Origin: Bacteroidales bacterium
GTDB lineage: Bacteria > Bacteroidota > Bacteroidia > Bacteroidales > FEN-979
NCBI GenBank assembly: GCA_030681475.1
Contig: JAUXWT010000057.1
Coordinates: forward strand, 1-64,000
DNA length: 64,000 bases
Direction: 5' to 3'
Shown here: piece after piece, positions 1 to 8,153 of the stretch
Numbering within the stretch: the stretch's first letter is position 1
Layout: every line of letters starts with the position of its first letter
The notes under the pieces: model-generated
Seen by the model: only the letters and a program-made list of their open reading frames with translations
Told to the model about the DNA's origin: nothing
The model's database searches: none
Program-made: the position numbers and the translations under genes

Positions 1-72
1 CGTTCCAGTTCTGGTCATTTCAGTCAATTGATCTCGTTCTTCCTTTGTAAGAGTAACCTTATATGTAGTCAT
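1..72 (-). CDS. IS630-family transposase, N-terminal 24 codons (cut by window edge)
   Basis: Reading the minus strand from an ATG at 72 gives a 24-residue N-terminus, MTTYKVTLTKEERDQL followed by TEMTRTGT, which runs off the window. The VTLTKEER-QL pattern followed by a TGT/KG stretch is typical of the first helix of IS630/Tc1-type transposases in Bacteroidota. Only this fragment is visible, so the catalytic DDE domain, the other end of the element and the target-site duplication cannot be checked. It suggests a mobile element bordering the glycan locus. It could also be another HTH protein with a similar start. Confidence 0.55.
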   Translation of the reverse strand, partial: MTTYKVTLTKEERDQLTEMTRTGT

Positions 73-152
73 AGCCTTTTTTCGGCTAAGATACGAAATT
101 ATTGTAATTACGTCATATTAATTGTGACGTGACACTAGGTTCTGATTTATAT
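73..152. other. Upstream flank of the transposase gene, with short inverted repeat
   Basis: AT-rich non-coding sequence upstream of the transposase start. It contains the inverted repeat ACGTCA (110-115) and TGACGT (125-130), separated by 9 bases. This could belong to the terminal region of the element or be an operator; nothing in the window decides between them. Confidence 0.3.
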
Positions 153-350
153 CTATTGATTATCAGCTTTTCTTAAACTCTCTGCCTCGTGCCGTTGTCT
201 TGAAAATATTTCAATTTCGGAGGTAGAAGTAAAGAATACTGAAGTGACCAGCCCAATCTGATTGTCATCTGATAAAAAAGTTATATCTTTACCCGCCACA
301 ACCTGTTTTTGTTGTAACTTTTTATAAATCCGCATGTTATGACTGATCAT
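153..350 (-). CDS. Small hypothetical protein (65 aa)
   Basis: This 65-codon frame starts at an ATG preceded by an AGGAGA motif about 12 bases upstream. It encodes a soluble, charged protein with no recognised domain, no signal peptide and no membrane segment. It lies alone between the transposase fragment and the divergent sulfatase-like gene. I do not recognise the family. It may be a spurious frame in a 342-bp gap that otherwise holds nothing clear; the only support is the reasonable codon composition and the possible ribosome site. Confidence 0.3.
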   Translation of the reverse strand: MISHNMRIYKKLQQKQVVAGKDITFLSDDNQIGLVTSVFFTSTSEIEIFSRQRHEAESLRKADNQ

Positions 351-414
351 CCATAATTCTCCTGGTCATGATCAACAGATTAGAAAATAATTGAAAAAAT
401 CCCTCTGAAATATT

Positions 415-2934
415 ATGATTAGAAAAATGCGATCACGACTTGCCCCAGTACTTCCTCCGGTGTTACTCATCAGCCTGTCAATCTTCTTATTTGGCCCTGC
501 AACAGTATATAAAGGCAATGCGGTTGAATTTGGATTTCCACTGAGTGATCTCCTTTCTGTTTACCTCATCCCTGGCATAATCTTAGTGTTACTTCTGATT
601 GGTATTAGTCTGGTGTTATCAGAAAGATTGTTGCGCTGGTATATTTCAATCTTGTTTGCAGGTGGATTATTATTATACATCCAAAGTAGCTTCCTGATAT
701 GGAATTATGGACTGTTTGACGGTAACCTGATTGATTGGAGTAAATACCGGTGGCAGGGATATTTCGACCTCTTGATATGGCTGGTAATCCTTATTCTGGC
801 ATTGGCATTCAGAAAAAAAATTCTTCGATTTTCTTCCCTTGTATGTTGGTCGCTGATTTTACTTCAAGGCGTTTTATTTATTGTTCCGGCTTCCAGCCAA
901 AATAATAAACCCGTTGAAACAAACTCCGGTTGGGAAATACCTCCAGACTTGTATAACTATTCTGATTCGCTCAATGTCATACACTTTATGTGTGATGGTT
1001 TCCAAACAGATGTGTTTCTCGAGTGCATTAATGAGAATTCCTTTGAATCTACCCTTGAAGGGTTTACAGTCTTCCGGGAGAACATTACGAATGCTGATAA
1101 AACCTCGATCTCCATCCCTTCAATTTTTTCAGGTGATGTATATGATGGGTCAGTACCAGTTGGGGAGTTTTTCCACAAAAACATTTCAGAAAAGGGTTTT
1201 CATAACATCCTGTATCAAAATGGGTTCAAAGTGAACTTCATCCCTCATATCAGCATGCCCCAAACCAATGTGACCAACTATTATACTATTCCTACCTTAT
1301 ACAAAAAGTCGGAGAAGGACGAATGTGTCTATAAAGCCGCGTATCTCCTCGACATTGGTTTATTTCGTGTTATGCCTCATTTCGTAAAACAGGTCATCAA
1401 CAATGGCGGAAATTGGAGGATAAGCACCTTCTTTGCAGAGTCCTCTAACCAGCAAATTCGTTCGGTCGTGGCATTCATGCAAGATTATACTAAAAAAATA
1501 GTGGTTTCAGGATCAAAGCCCGTTTACCATTTTATCTTTCTTTATCCGCCGCATCCTCCTAATGTGATCGAAAAAGACGGGACGATTGCCAGTGAAATCC
1601 TGCCGCCAACCAGGGAAAATTACAAATCACAGGCAACCCATACTTTGAACCTTTTCGTTGATTTTCTCAATGGACTAAAACAAAATGGACTGTTTGAAAA
1701 ATCACTGATCATATTGCAAAGCGATCATGGCGCTTTGTTTCAACCGATAATAAACGGTAATGAGATACTTCTTGAGACTGGTCGCATTCCAACCATGCTT
1801 GCCATTAAGCGACCAAATGAAAAAGGGAATTTGAAATTCTCTGATGCCCAAACCATGAATGCCGATGTTGCTGCAACCATTTTGGACTTTCTGAAGATTG
1901 ATCATAAATTTAATGGTACTTCTGTCTTTTCAATCGATACAATGAATAATCGGCCAAGGGATTTTGTTACCGAATCCAAAAGGTATACAATTCTCGGGAG
2001 TATCTACAAATCAACTTCATGGATAAATTCAGTAGGTTTAAAGTCCCCGAAGAGGAATCCTGTTTACACCTGGGATTCGGTAATTTCATTTGGGTTGATG
2101 GGGAATGCTGAAATATTCCAGGATACGGGATGGAGTGTCCCTCGGTCTAACGATCAATGGAACAACGGAAAACTCAGTCGGCTTAACTTTGTCGTAAATG
2201 AAACGGAATCCGACATTTTGCTGGAGGCAACATTTACACCATTCCTTTCAACTGGTAAACTCGACACCCAGCGTGTCAACATATTAGTGAACAATAAAAT
2301 GGTCGGGCAATGGGTATTAACAGAAAATTGCCTCCAATCAAAAACAGTTCTGATACCAAATAAAATCCTGAATGGAAAATCATTGGATCTCAGTTTTATA
2401 TTCCCGGATGCAACATCACCTACGTCCTTGAACCTCGACCAAGATCATAGGCTCCTCGCAATCAAAATGAAAAAAATGCTGTTACGTCAAATCCATTTCC
2501 AATATTCACTTGGGCAGATTCTTCGCTTCACCGGTGAGTGCCCTTCTCAGAAATACCTGGTTGAAGGATGGTCTGATCCTGAACCACAACATCGCTGGAC
2601 GAACGGACCGGAAGCCCGGTTAAGGTTCTCTTTTCCTGCTAAACCTGTCCGCGACCTTCGCCTCCGTTTACATGGTAATGCATATACCGGGAAAGGAAAA
2701 ATCAAATATCAACCAGTGACTGTTATTGCCAATGAGCAGATTGTAGCAACATGGCAAATGCAAGGTGATGACTGGTACACTGCCGATATTCCTGTAAAAC
2801 TGGTAGCTTCCGGGTCGCTCAACGTGACTTTCCGTATTGAAAAACCAATGTCCCCTAAAGATGCAGAAAACTCTGCTGATACACGCCAACTGGGACTGTC
2901 TTTGAGGGAGTTGGTCATTGAAGAAAAGAATTAA
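415..2934 (+). CDS. Membrane-anchored sulfatase-fold (alkaline phosphatase superfamily) transferase/hydrolase
   Basis: An 839-residue protein. The N-terminus holds four or five hydrophobic helices (about 13-155), followed by an extracytoplasmic sulfatase/LTA-synthase-like domain (about 185-520). The metal site is suggested by MCDGF near 193, the candidate nucleophile is T230 in DKTSISIPSIFSG, and S436-D437-H438-G439 matches the second metal-ligand motif. Members of this superfamily transfer or remove phospho- or sulfo-groups on envelope glycans. The C-terminal 290 residues appear to be two related modules, each with GWS-P and W--G signatures (near 571 and 716), possibly beta-sandwich glycan-binding domains. 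It is first in a tight four-gene cluster with a methyltransferase, a small membrane protein and a YidC paralogue. The substrate is unknown. Confidence 0.75.
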   Translation: MIRKMRSRLAPVLPPVLLISLSIFLFGPATVYKGNAVEFGFPLSDLLSVYLIPGIILVLLLIGISLVLSERLLRWYISILFAGGLLLYIQSSFLIWNYGLFDGNLIDWSKYRWQGYFDLLIWLVILILALAFRKKILRFSSLVCWSLILLQGVLFIVPASSQNNKPVETNSGWEIPPDLYNYSDSLNVIHFMCDGFQTDVFLECINENSFESTLEGFTVFRENITNADKTSISIPSIFSGDVYDGSVPVGEFFHKNISEKGFHNILYQNGFKVNFIPHISMPQTNVTNYYTIPTLYKKSEKDECVYKAAYLLDIGLFRVMPHFVKQVINNGGNWRISTFFAESSNQQIRSVVAFMQDYTKKIVVSGSKPVYHFIFLYPPHPPNVIEKDGTIASEILPPTRENYKSQATHTLNLFVDFLNGLKQNGLFEKSLIILQSDHGALFQPIINGNEILLETGRIPTMLAIKRPNEKGNLKFSDAQTMNADVAATILDFLKIDHKFNGTSVFSIDTMNNRPRDFVTESKRYTILGSIYKSTSWINSVGLKSPKRNPVYTWDSVISFGLMGNAEIFQDTGWSVPRSNDQWNNGKLSRLNFVVNETESDILLEATFTPFLSTGKLDTQRVNILVNNKMVGQWVLTENCLQSKTVLIPNKILNGKSLDLSFIFPDATSPTSLNLDQDHRLLAIKMKKMLLRQIHFQYSLGQILRFTGECPSQKYLVEGWSDPEPQHRWTNGPEARLRFSFPAKPVRDLRLRLHGNAYTGKGKIKYQPVTVIANEQIVATWQMQGDDWYTADIPVKLVASGSLNVTFRIEKPMSPKDAENSADTRQLGLSLRELVIEEKN

Positions 2935-2951
2935 TGGAGTAATCAAAATAT

Positions 2952-4361
2952 ATGCAACAAACTATTCACCAAAGCTCTTTCCGCGACCCATCCGGATTCC
3001 TTTTTTTTAAAAAGGGAAAACTGTTACGCCAGGTAAACACTTGCTATCAGAAGGATTACGGATTTCTTATGAATTCGGGACTTTATGAAAAATTATGTAA
3101 AGAAAAACTTCTGGTCCGCCACAATGAACTCGAAAATCATAACGGCCTGAATGACAGTATATTTAAAGTAATCGCACCGGAATTGGTCAGCTTCATCTCC
3201 TATCCCTACGAATGGTCATTCGGCCAGTTAAAAGATGCCGCCCTTGCCACCCTGGAAATACAAAAAATTGCCTTGCAGCACGGTATGACGCTTAAGGATG
3301 CAAGCGCTTTTAATATTCAGTTTCATAAAGGCAAGCCCATATTCATTGACACGCTGTCTTTTGAAAAATACCAGGATGGTAAACCATGGGAAGCTTACAA
3401 ACAATTTTGCCAGCATTTTCTTTCCCCCCTTGCCCTGATGAGTTATACGGATATCCGGCTGAACCAGTTGCTCAAGTTGTATATGGATGGCATCCCGCTT
3501 GATTTAACATCCAGCTTATTGCCATTCAAAACCAAAATGAAATTCCTGTTGCTGATGCATATTCATCTTCATGCCCGGTCGCAGAAGAAATATGAAAGCA
3601 AAGGAACCGCCTCGAAAAATATCAAAATCAAGCTTTCCAACCTGACGGCCCTTGTTGAAAGCCTGAGTTATATGGTCAGGAAATTAAGGTTGAAAAATCA
3701 GGGTACCGAATGGGGTGAATATTATTCTTTTACCAATTACAACGACCGGTCATTTACACATAAAAAGGAGATCATCGCCGGGTTTCTTAAGGAAATACAT
3801 CCGGCAACCCTGTGGGACTTAGGCGCCAACACCGGCGAATTCACCCGCATTGCCGCCCAACAGGGGGCGAATTGTATGGCATTTGACATAGATCCGCTGG
3901 CAGTCGAATCCAACTACAACGATATTAAAAAAAATAATATCGAAAACATTCTGCCCCTCGTAATGGATCTTACCAACCCCAGCCCGGCGATCGGCTGGAA
4001 TAACAAAGAGCGGTTGTCTATGACAAAACGGCCGCATCCCGACGCAATTCTGGCGCTTGCCCTGATCCACCACCTGGCCATATCCAACAATCTGCCACTG
4101 GCCAGGATAGCGAAATTTCTCAGCAAACTAAGCCGGCATCTGATCATAGAGTTTGTGCCGAAAACAGATACCCAGGTGAAAAAATTACTCGAATCCAGAA
4201 AAGATATTTTTGAGGAATATGATGAACTGCACTTCGAAAAAGAGTTCTCCTCATTTTTTGAGATAAGCGCCAAAGAGAAAATCCTGGAATCCGAAAGATT
4301 TGTATATCTGTTGAAAAGTAAAGATAAAAAGTTTAATTTTGCCGGTACGACAACCCATTGA
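2952..4361 (+). CDS. NoeA-like class I SAM-dependent methyltransferase
   Basis: A 469-residue cytoplasmic protein. The first 250 residues match the long N-terminal region of NoeA-type methyltransferases (AFNIQFHKGKPIFIDTLSF and FLSPLALMSYTDIRL are characteristic). The Rossmann SAM-binding motif LWDLGANTGEFTRIA follows near 285, with an acidic residue ending strand 2 at AFDIDP. NoeA proteins are named from rhizobial nodulation loci and are thought to modify surface or signal glycans; the acceptor is not established. It starts 17 bases after the sulfatase-like gene and is probably co-transcribed with it, so both may act on one glycan. Confidence 0.8.
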   Translation: MQQTIHQSSFRDPSGFLFFKKGKLLRQVNTCYQKDYGFLMNSGLYEKLCKEKLLVRHNELENHNGLNDSIFKVIAPELVSFISYPYEWSFGQLKDAALATLEIQKIALQHGMTLKDASAFNIQFHKGKPIFIDTLSFEKYQDGKPWEAYKQFCQHFLSPLALMSYTDIRLNQLLKLYMDGIPLDLTSSLLPFKTKMKFLLLMHIHLHARSQKKYESKGTASKNIKIKLSNLTALVESLSYMVRKLRLKNQGTEWGEYYSFTNYNDRSFTHKKEIIAGFLKEIHPATLWDLGANTGEFTRIAAQQGANCMAFDIDPLAVESNYNDIKKNNIENILPLVMDLTNPSPAIGWNNKERLSMTKRPHPDAILALALIHHLAISNNLPLARIAKFLSKLSRHLIIEFVPKTDTQVKKLLESRKDIFEEYDELHFEKEFSSFFEISAKEKILESERFVYLLKSKDKKFNFAGTTTH

Positions 4362-4400
4362 TATTGAATCTTAATCCGTTTGACGTAAAAATTTCGACAC

Positions 4401-4640
4401 ATGAATACAATTTTAATGAGCATCCTTGGCATCCAGTTTTTATCGATACCCCTCTCCATCTTAGTCTATATTGATCCGGGAACGGGCAGCATTATTCTCC
4501 AGGCGCTTGTTGCCACGGTAGTAGGTATTGCCATTGCCGTCAAGCTTTTCTGGCACCGCCTGCTTAAATTTTTCGGACTGAGAAAAGGAAGCCCTGCTGA
4601 TCCCATTTCCAATCAGGACGACCTTCCAAAAAAGTCATAA
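4401..4640 (+). CDS. Small membrane protein with YIDPGTGS motif
   Basis: A 79-residue protein with two hydrophobic helices (about 4-24 and 30-50) separated by YIDPGTGSIILQ, then a basic and acidic soluble tail. Short proteins with a Y-DPGTGS motif are found in many bacterial envelope loci but have no assigned function that I know of. It sits between the NoeA-like methyltransferase and the YidC paralogue, 7 bases upstream of the latter. A role as a membrane partner or client of that insertase is a reasonable inference only. Confidence 0.7.
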   Translation: MNTILMSILGIQFLSIPLSILVYIDPGTGSIILQALVATVVGIAIAVKLFWHRLLKFFGLRKGSPADPISNQDDLPKKS

Positions 4641-4647
4641 TCCCCTC

Positions 4648-6225
4648 ATGCGAACAGGTTACACCAGGCTCCTGTTTTTCGTTTCTGTGGCTTTGCTGAT
4701 CAGTCCCCCCGGCTTTTCATCTGTTGAATCCCCGGCACAGTCAACGCCTGATTCTTTGCTCCAGACTCCAACGCTTCAACTCGGCTGGCATGAGAACCAG
4801 GCTGAACCTGCTTCATGGAAAGCGCTGGCCGGAAAAAAAAACGACACGGATGATTGGCATTCTTTGATCACGAAATCAGAAAACGGTCTGCATTTATCAA
4901 ACCACCTCCGTGTCAACGGTACTATCCATGGAGAGCCGATTCACAGCAGCAACCTGGCAAAAACAGGACTGCAATTGCGGCAATTTTTTGAGAATACTGA
5001 CCAACCCTATTGCTTTAAAATGGCGATCAGCCTGACCAATCGCTCCGGTACCCCATTTATTCCGCTACCCGCTGATAACCTGACGCTGACCCTTGGGCCC
5101 GGATTGGGTCAAACAGTGATGGCACAATCATCCGCTACACCTTCCATTTACGCGTTTGTTGAACCTGTGGCTTCCTTGAACGGACAAATATCAACCTACC
5201 GCGATGGCTCCACCCAGCCCCGCATACTCGGCTGGAGATCGCCGCAACTGGGCTGGGCTGGTCTGCACGACCGTTATTTTGCACTGTTGATCCTCCCTGC
5301 AGAACCTGCAAAAGCCCAGGCATCCTTGCCATTCTCTCAAACCGTGGTGAAATTCAGTTCCCCTGACCACGGAACAATGCCTGCTGTGATAGACCTGCCG
5401 TCGCTTTTTTTTAAATTATCTGTCTCTCCGCTAACCCCGGGACAACAAATCAGGTGGGAATTTCTGGTATTTTCCGGGCCCAAGTCGCAGGCCGTACTGT
5501 CTTCAGCGCCGGTCAACCTTGACTCACTGCTGTTCTCAGGACTCTGGAACTGGATGCGATGGATCTGTTTCGGACTGATGCGGCTTCTTTCCATCATTCA
5601 TCTGGTTATCCCGGGATGGGGCTGGTCAATCATCATGCTGGCGCTTATTGTGCGGATCTTGTTGTATCCTTTTGCGAAAAAGGCGTTGATCAGCCAGCAA
5701 CGTTTTGTGGAGGCTCAGAAAGTGATGTTACCGGAGCTGACAGAGATCAAGAAAAACTGGAAAGGCGGGGAACAAAGTGAGCGTGTCCTGCAACTATATA
5801 AAAAACACAATGTGAGCCCGTTGGCCGGTCTGAAACCACTCATGGTCGTACTCATCCAGTTGCCCATCCTCATTGCGCTCTTCCAGGTCCTGGGTGTCGC
5901 TTTCGAATTGCGCGATGCCGGTTTCCTGTGGATCCGCACCCTGGCCGAGCCGGATAAACTGTTTTCATTTGGATTTAACATCCCGCTATTGGGCAGCGAT
6001 TTTAACATCCTGCCGGTGCTGATGGCCGTGGTTACCTTGCTCTCCTTCAAATTATCACCGGCGCCATCCGCAGAAAAAAAAGGTCAGGTAACTCAAAACC
6101 TCTTCCTGATCGCCATGACACTGGTATTCTTCCTGCTGTTTTATTCCTTTCCCGCAGGGATGGTGCTTTACTGGACATTTGCCAATGTATTCCATATCAT
6201 GCAGCATCGGTTGATGAAAGTATGA
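4648..6225 (+). CDS. YidC/Oxa1-family membrane insertase paralogue
   Basis: A 525-residue protein with an N-terminal signal/anchor (about 7-25), a reduced periplasmic beta-domain (about 40-290) and a C-terminal five-helix insertase core (about 300-525). The core shows GWSIIMLALIVRILLYPF, in which R336 occupies the position of the conserved groove arginine. The cytoplasmic hairpin and the SPLAGLKPLMVVLIQLPI segment are also characteristic. It is shorter than usual Bacteroidota YidC and sits in a glycan locus rather than next to dnaA/rpmH-type genes or pyrG, so it is probably an accessory copy. YidC inserts small membrane proteins and helps assemble complexes; the adjacent small membrane protein or the sulfatase-like enzyme could be clients. 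Confidence 0.85.
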   Translation: MRTGYTRLLFFVSVALLISPPGFSSVESPAQSTPDSLLQTPTLQLGWHENQAEPASWKALAGKKNDTDDWHSLITKSENGLHLSNHLRVNGTIHGEPIHSSNLAKTGLQLRQFFENTDQPYCFKMAISLTNRSGTPFIPLPADNLTLTLGPGLGQTVMAQSSATPSIYAFVEPVASLNGQISTYRDGSTQPRILGWRSPQLGWAGLHDRYFALLILPAEPAKAQASLPFSQTVVKFSSPDHGTMPAVIDLPSLFFKLSVSPLTPGQQIRWEFLVFSGPKSQAVLSSAPVNLDSLLFSGLWNWMRWICFGLMRLLSIIHLVIPGWGWSIIMLALIVRILLYPFAKKALISQQRFVEAQKVMLPELTEIKKNWKGGEQSERVLQLYKKHNVSPLAGLKPLMVVLIQLPILIALFQVLGVAFELRDAGFLWIRTLAEPDKLFSFGFNIPLLGSDFNILPVLMAVVTLLSFKLSPAPSAEKKGQVTQNLFLIAMTLVFFLLFYSFPAGMVLYWTFANVFHIMQHRLMKV

Positions 6226-6231
6226 AGGTTA

Positions 6232-6999
6232 CTATTCTTTAATACTTATAAAAACTTCTATTAATTCTGCCCTGATTCCATATTCTAACATGTCGAGATA
6301 TTCAATTGTCGTATTCAACCCGCTTTTTTCTTTTATAAAATCAACAATATCAAATCCCCAGTGCATTGTTACAGGCGAACCTTTCAAATCAACAGGATTT
6401 TCATGCCATTCAGGTGTTTTCAGAAAAACAGGGTTATTATCCTCTCCCTTTACTGCCCAAATTTCAGTGGGCTTATGGCGGTTAATGATGGGGACGGTGA
6501 ACACATGAGCGCCCCCTTTCTTCAGTGTACGGGCTATTTCAGCGAATGCCTTTCCCGGATCATATAAATGTTCCATAACATCCTGTGTAACCACAAGATC
6601 AAGAGACTCATCATCAAACGTCTGATTTTCTAAATCCTGGTTCTGGCAATCATTTACATACGAACCCAATGGCTTATCAGTAAAATATTGGGAGGCAACA
6701 TATTTGTTTACATTTCTTTTTAATTTGATACTGGCTCCTCTTTCGGAAGGAGAAGATTCGTGAACATAAAAATTTCTCCAATTCGAAAAATATCTTTCAA
6801 TGACAAACATTAGCGCTCTTTCACGGGGAATTGAGGAGCAATTGCTGCATAAAAATGAATTTCGCAGATAGCTGTTATATGACTGAAATTTAACTTCTTT
6901 GTCACAACAAGGACAATAACCGGTAAGGGAATAATAAAATCCATCCGGTAATAAATAATCTAATGCAATGCTTTTAATTTTTTTTACAAATTCTTCCAT
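6232..6999 (-). CDS. SAM-dependent methyltransferase with N-terminal zinc-ribbon
   Basis: A 255-residue protein. The N-terminus carries CPCC and CSNC pairs (about 29-55), a likely zinc ribbon. The second half is a Methyltransf_11-like domain recognised by ESLDLVVTQDVMEHLYDP and LKKGGAHVFTVP, followed by HKPTEIWAVKGE and an HWG element. The first glycine motif of the SAM site is not obvious, which is common in this subgroup. Its stop faces the end of the YidC paralogue 6 bases away. It is the last gene of a minus-strand glycosyltransferase run and probably methylates a sugar in the same glycan. Confidence 0.7.
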   Translation of the reverse strand: MEEFVKKIKSIALDYLLPDGFYYSLTGYCPCCDKEVKFQSYNSYLRNSFLCSNCSSIPRERALMFVIERYFSNWRNFYVHESSPSERGASIKLKRNVNKYVASQYFTDKPLGSYVNDCQNQDLENQTFDDESLDLVVTQDVMEHLYDPGKAFAEIARTLKKGGAHVFTVPIINRHKPTEIWAVKGEDNNPVFLKTPEWHENPVDLKGSPVTMHWGFDIVDFIKEKSGLNTTIEYLDMLEYGIRAELIEVFISIKE

Positions 7000-7004
7000 T
7001 CTAA

Positions 7005-8105
7005 TTATTCATTGATCAATGGTTTTTTTATAACATCACGCATTGCTTCAAGATAGCTATAACCCCAACGTTCGTCAGGTTCGAGATAATTCCCTTCCGC
7101 CCATTCATTCCAGGCATTGATCATGACAAGATTTTCTTCCTCACACAGATCCATCGTCTTGAATTTTTCAATGGATGCCTGCAGATATTTTGCAAATAAT
7201 TGAGGCGTACTGTTTTTGATAATAATTCCATTGTTATTTCTGCGTGGTGAATTATCCCAGTTGACAAAAGAACAGGGGAAACAGGGATATGGAAATTCAC
7301 GGGAACCCATTTGTTCTTTTGCCGTGGAATAATTATAGATTTTAAGTTTGTTGCTGATAATTCCTTGTGACAAATTATTGACAAATTTTGCCAGGAGTCT
7401 TTTATCCTCCAGTATATATGGCAAAACCCCCAACTGAGGTTCAAAATTCAGGATGCCGTCAAATCCGAATTTTCGGGGATCCTCCATGCCGGTATTTGAA
7501 TTGGAAGCGATCAGGTAAGGCTCATTCACATTGTTTTTTGAACATTCCGATTTAAAGATTTCGACGAATTTTTCCAGTTTCGGAATATCAAACGGACGGT
7601 AAATAACAAAAACCGGACGGTTATTGATCCTGATATACCGGGGATCGCTGAATACAGTCATCAGCCAGTGCATATGATGAATATTATCAGGCTCTGAATA
7701 GGTTTGCTTGACGATGATCTCCTTCTCCTCACCCAGCCAGCGCCGGCTCCAGGTCTCATTCGCCCAGATCAGGTAAAACGGGAAATCAGGTTTGCCCGTC
7801 TTAAGCATGTTGTTGACAGGCAATTCCAATAATCGCTTTCCATTAAACCAGTAATGATAAAATGCAAATCCATGCAGTCCGAACGACTTTGCGAGTTCTG
7901 CCTGCATGCCCATGACTTCAGGATCCCTTAAATCATAATACCCGATCGATTCATGTGGCTTGTTTGGCTGATGATGGCCCCTGAACAGCGGCCGGCTTTT
8001 TTTTACGTTGGTCCATTCGGTAAATCCTGTACCCCACGCCTGGTCATTTTCAGGGATCGGATGGAACTGAGGAAGATATATTGAAATAAAACGTAGTTTT
8101 TTCAT
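7005..8105 (-). CDS. WbsX-type / glycoside hydrolase family 99-like protein
   Basis: A 366-residue cytoplasmic protein without a signal peptide. ISIYLPQFHPIPEND near the start, GFTEWTNV, and NAWNEWAEGNYLEPD near the C-terminus are the hallmark blocks of WbsX-family proteins found in O-antigen and capsule loci. They share the fold of GH99 endo-mannosidases, but their location among glycosyltransferases suggests a biosynthetic role. The gene ends 6 bases before the zinc-ribbon methyltransferase gene. A second member lies at 10588-11898. Confidence 0.8.
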   Translation of the reverse strand: MKKLRFISIYLPQFHPIPENDQAWGTGFTEWTNVKKSRPLFRGHHQPNKPHESIGYYDLRDPEVMGMQAELAKSFGLHGFAFYHYWFNGKRLLELPVNNMLKTGKPDFPFYLIWANETWSRRWLGEEKEIIVKQTYSEPDNIHHMHWLMTVFSDPRYIRINNRPVFVIYRPFDIPKLEKFVEIFKSECSKNNVNEPYLIASNSNTGMEDPRKFGFDGILNFEPQLGVLPYILEDKRLLAKFVNNLSQGIISNKLKIYNYSTAKEQMGSREFPYPCFPCSFVNWDNSPRRNNNGIIIKNSTPQLFAKYLQASIEKFKTMDLCEEENLVMINAWNEWAEGNYLEPDERWGYSYLEAMRDVIKKPLINE

Positions 8106-8153
8106 TTGATGTGATCTTGATTCTTTTTTATTTATTTCGTTCAGGATATTGTC

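Noticed and set aside
6190..6260. Possible terminator between the YidC paralogue and the convergent methyltransferase gene
   Set aside because: Only a 6-bp AAGTAT/ATACTT stem with a long loop and no T-run; too weak to support.
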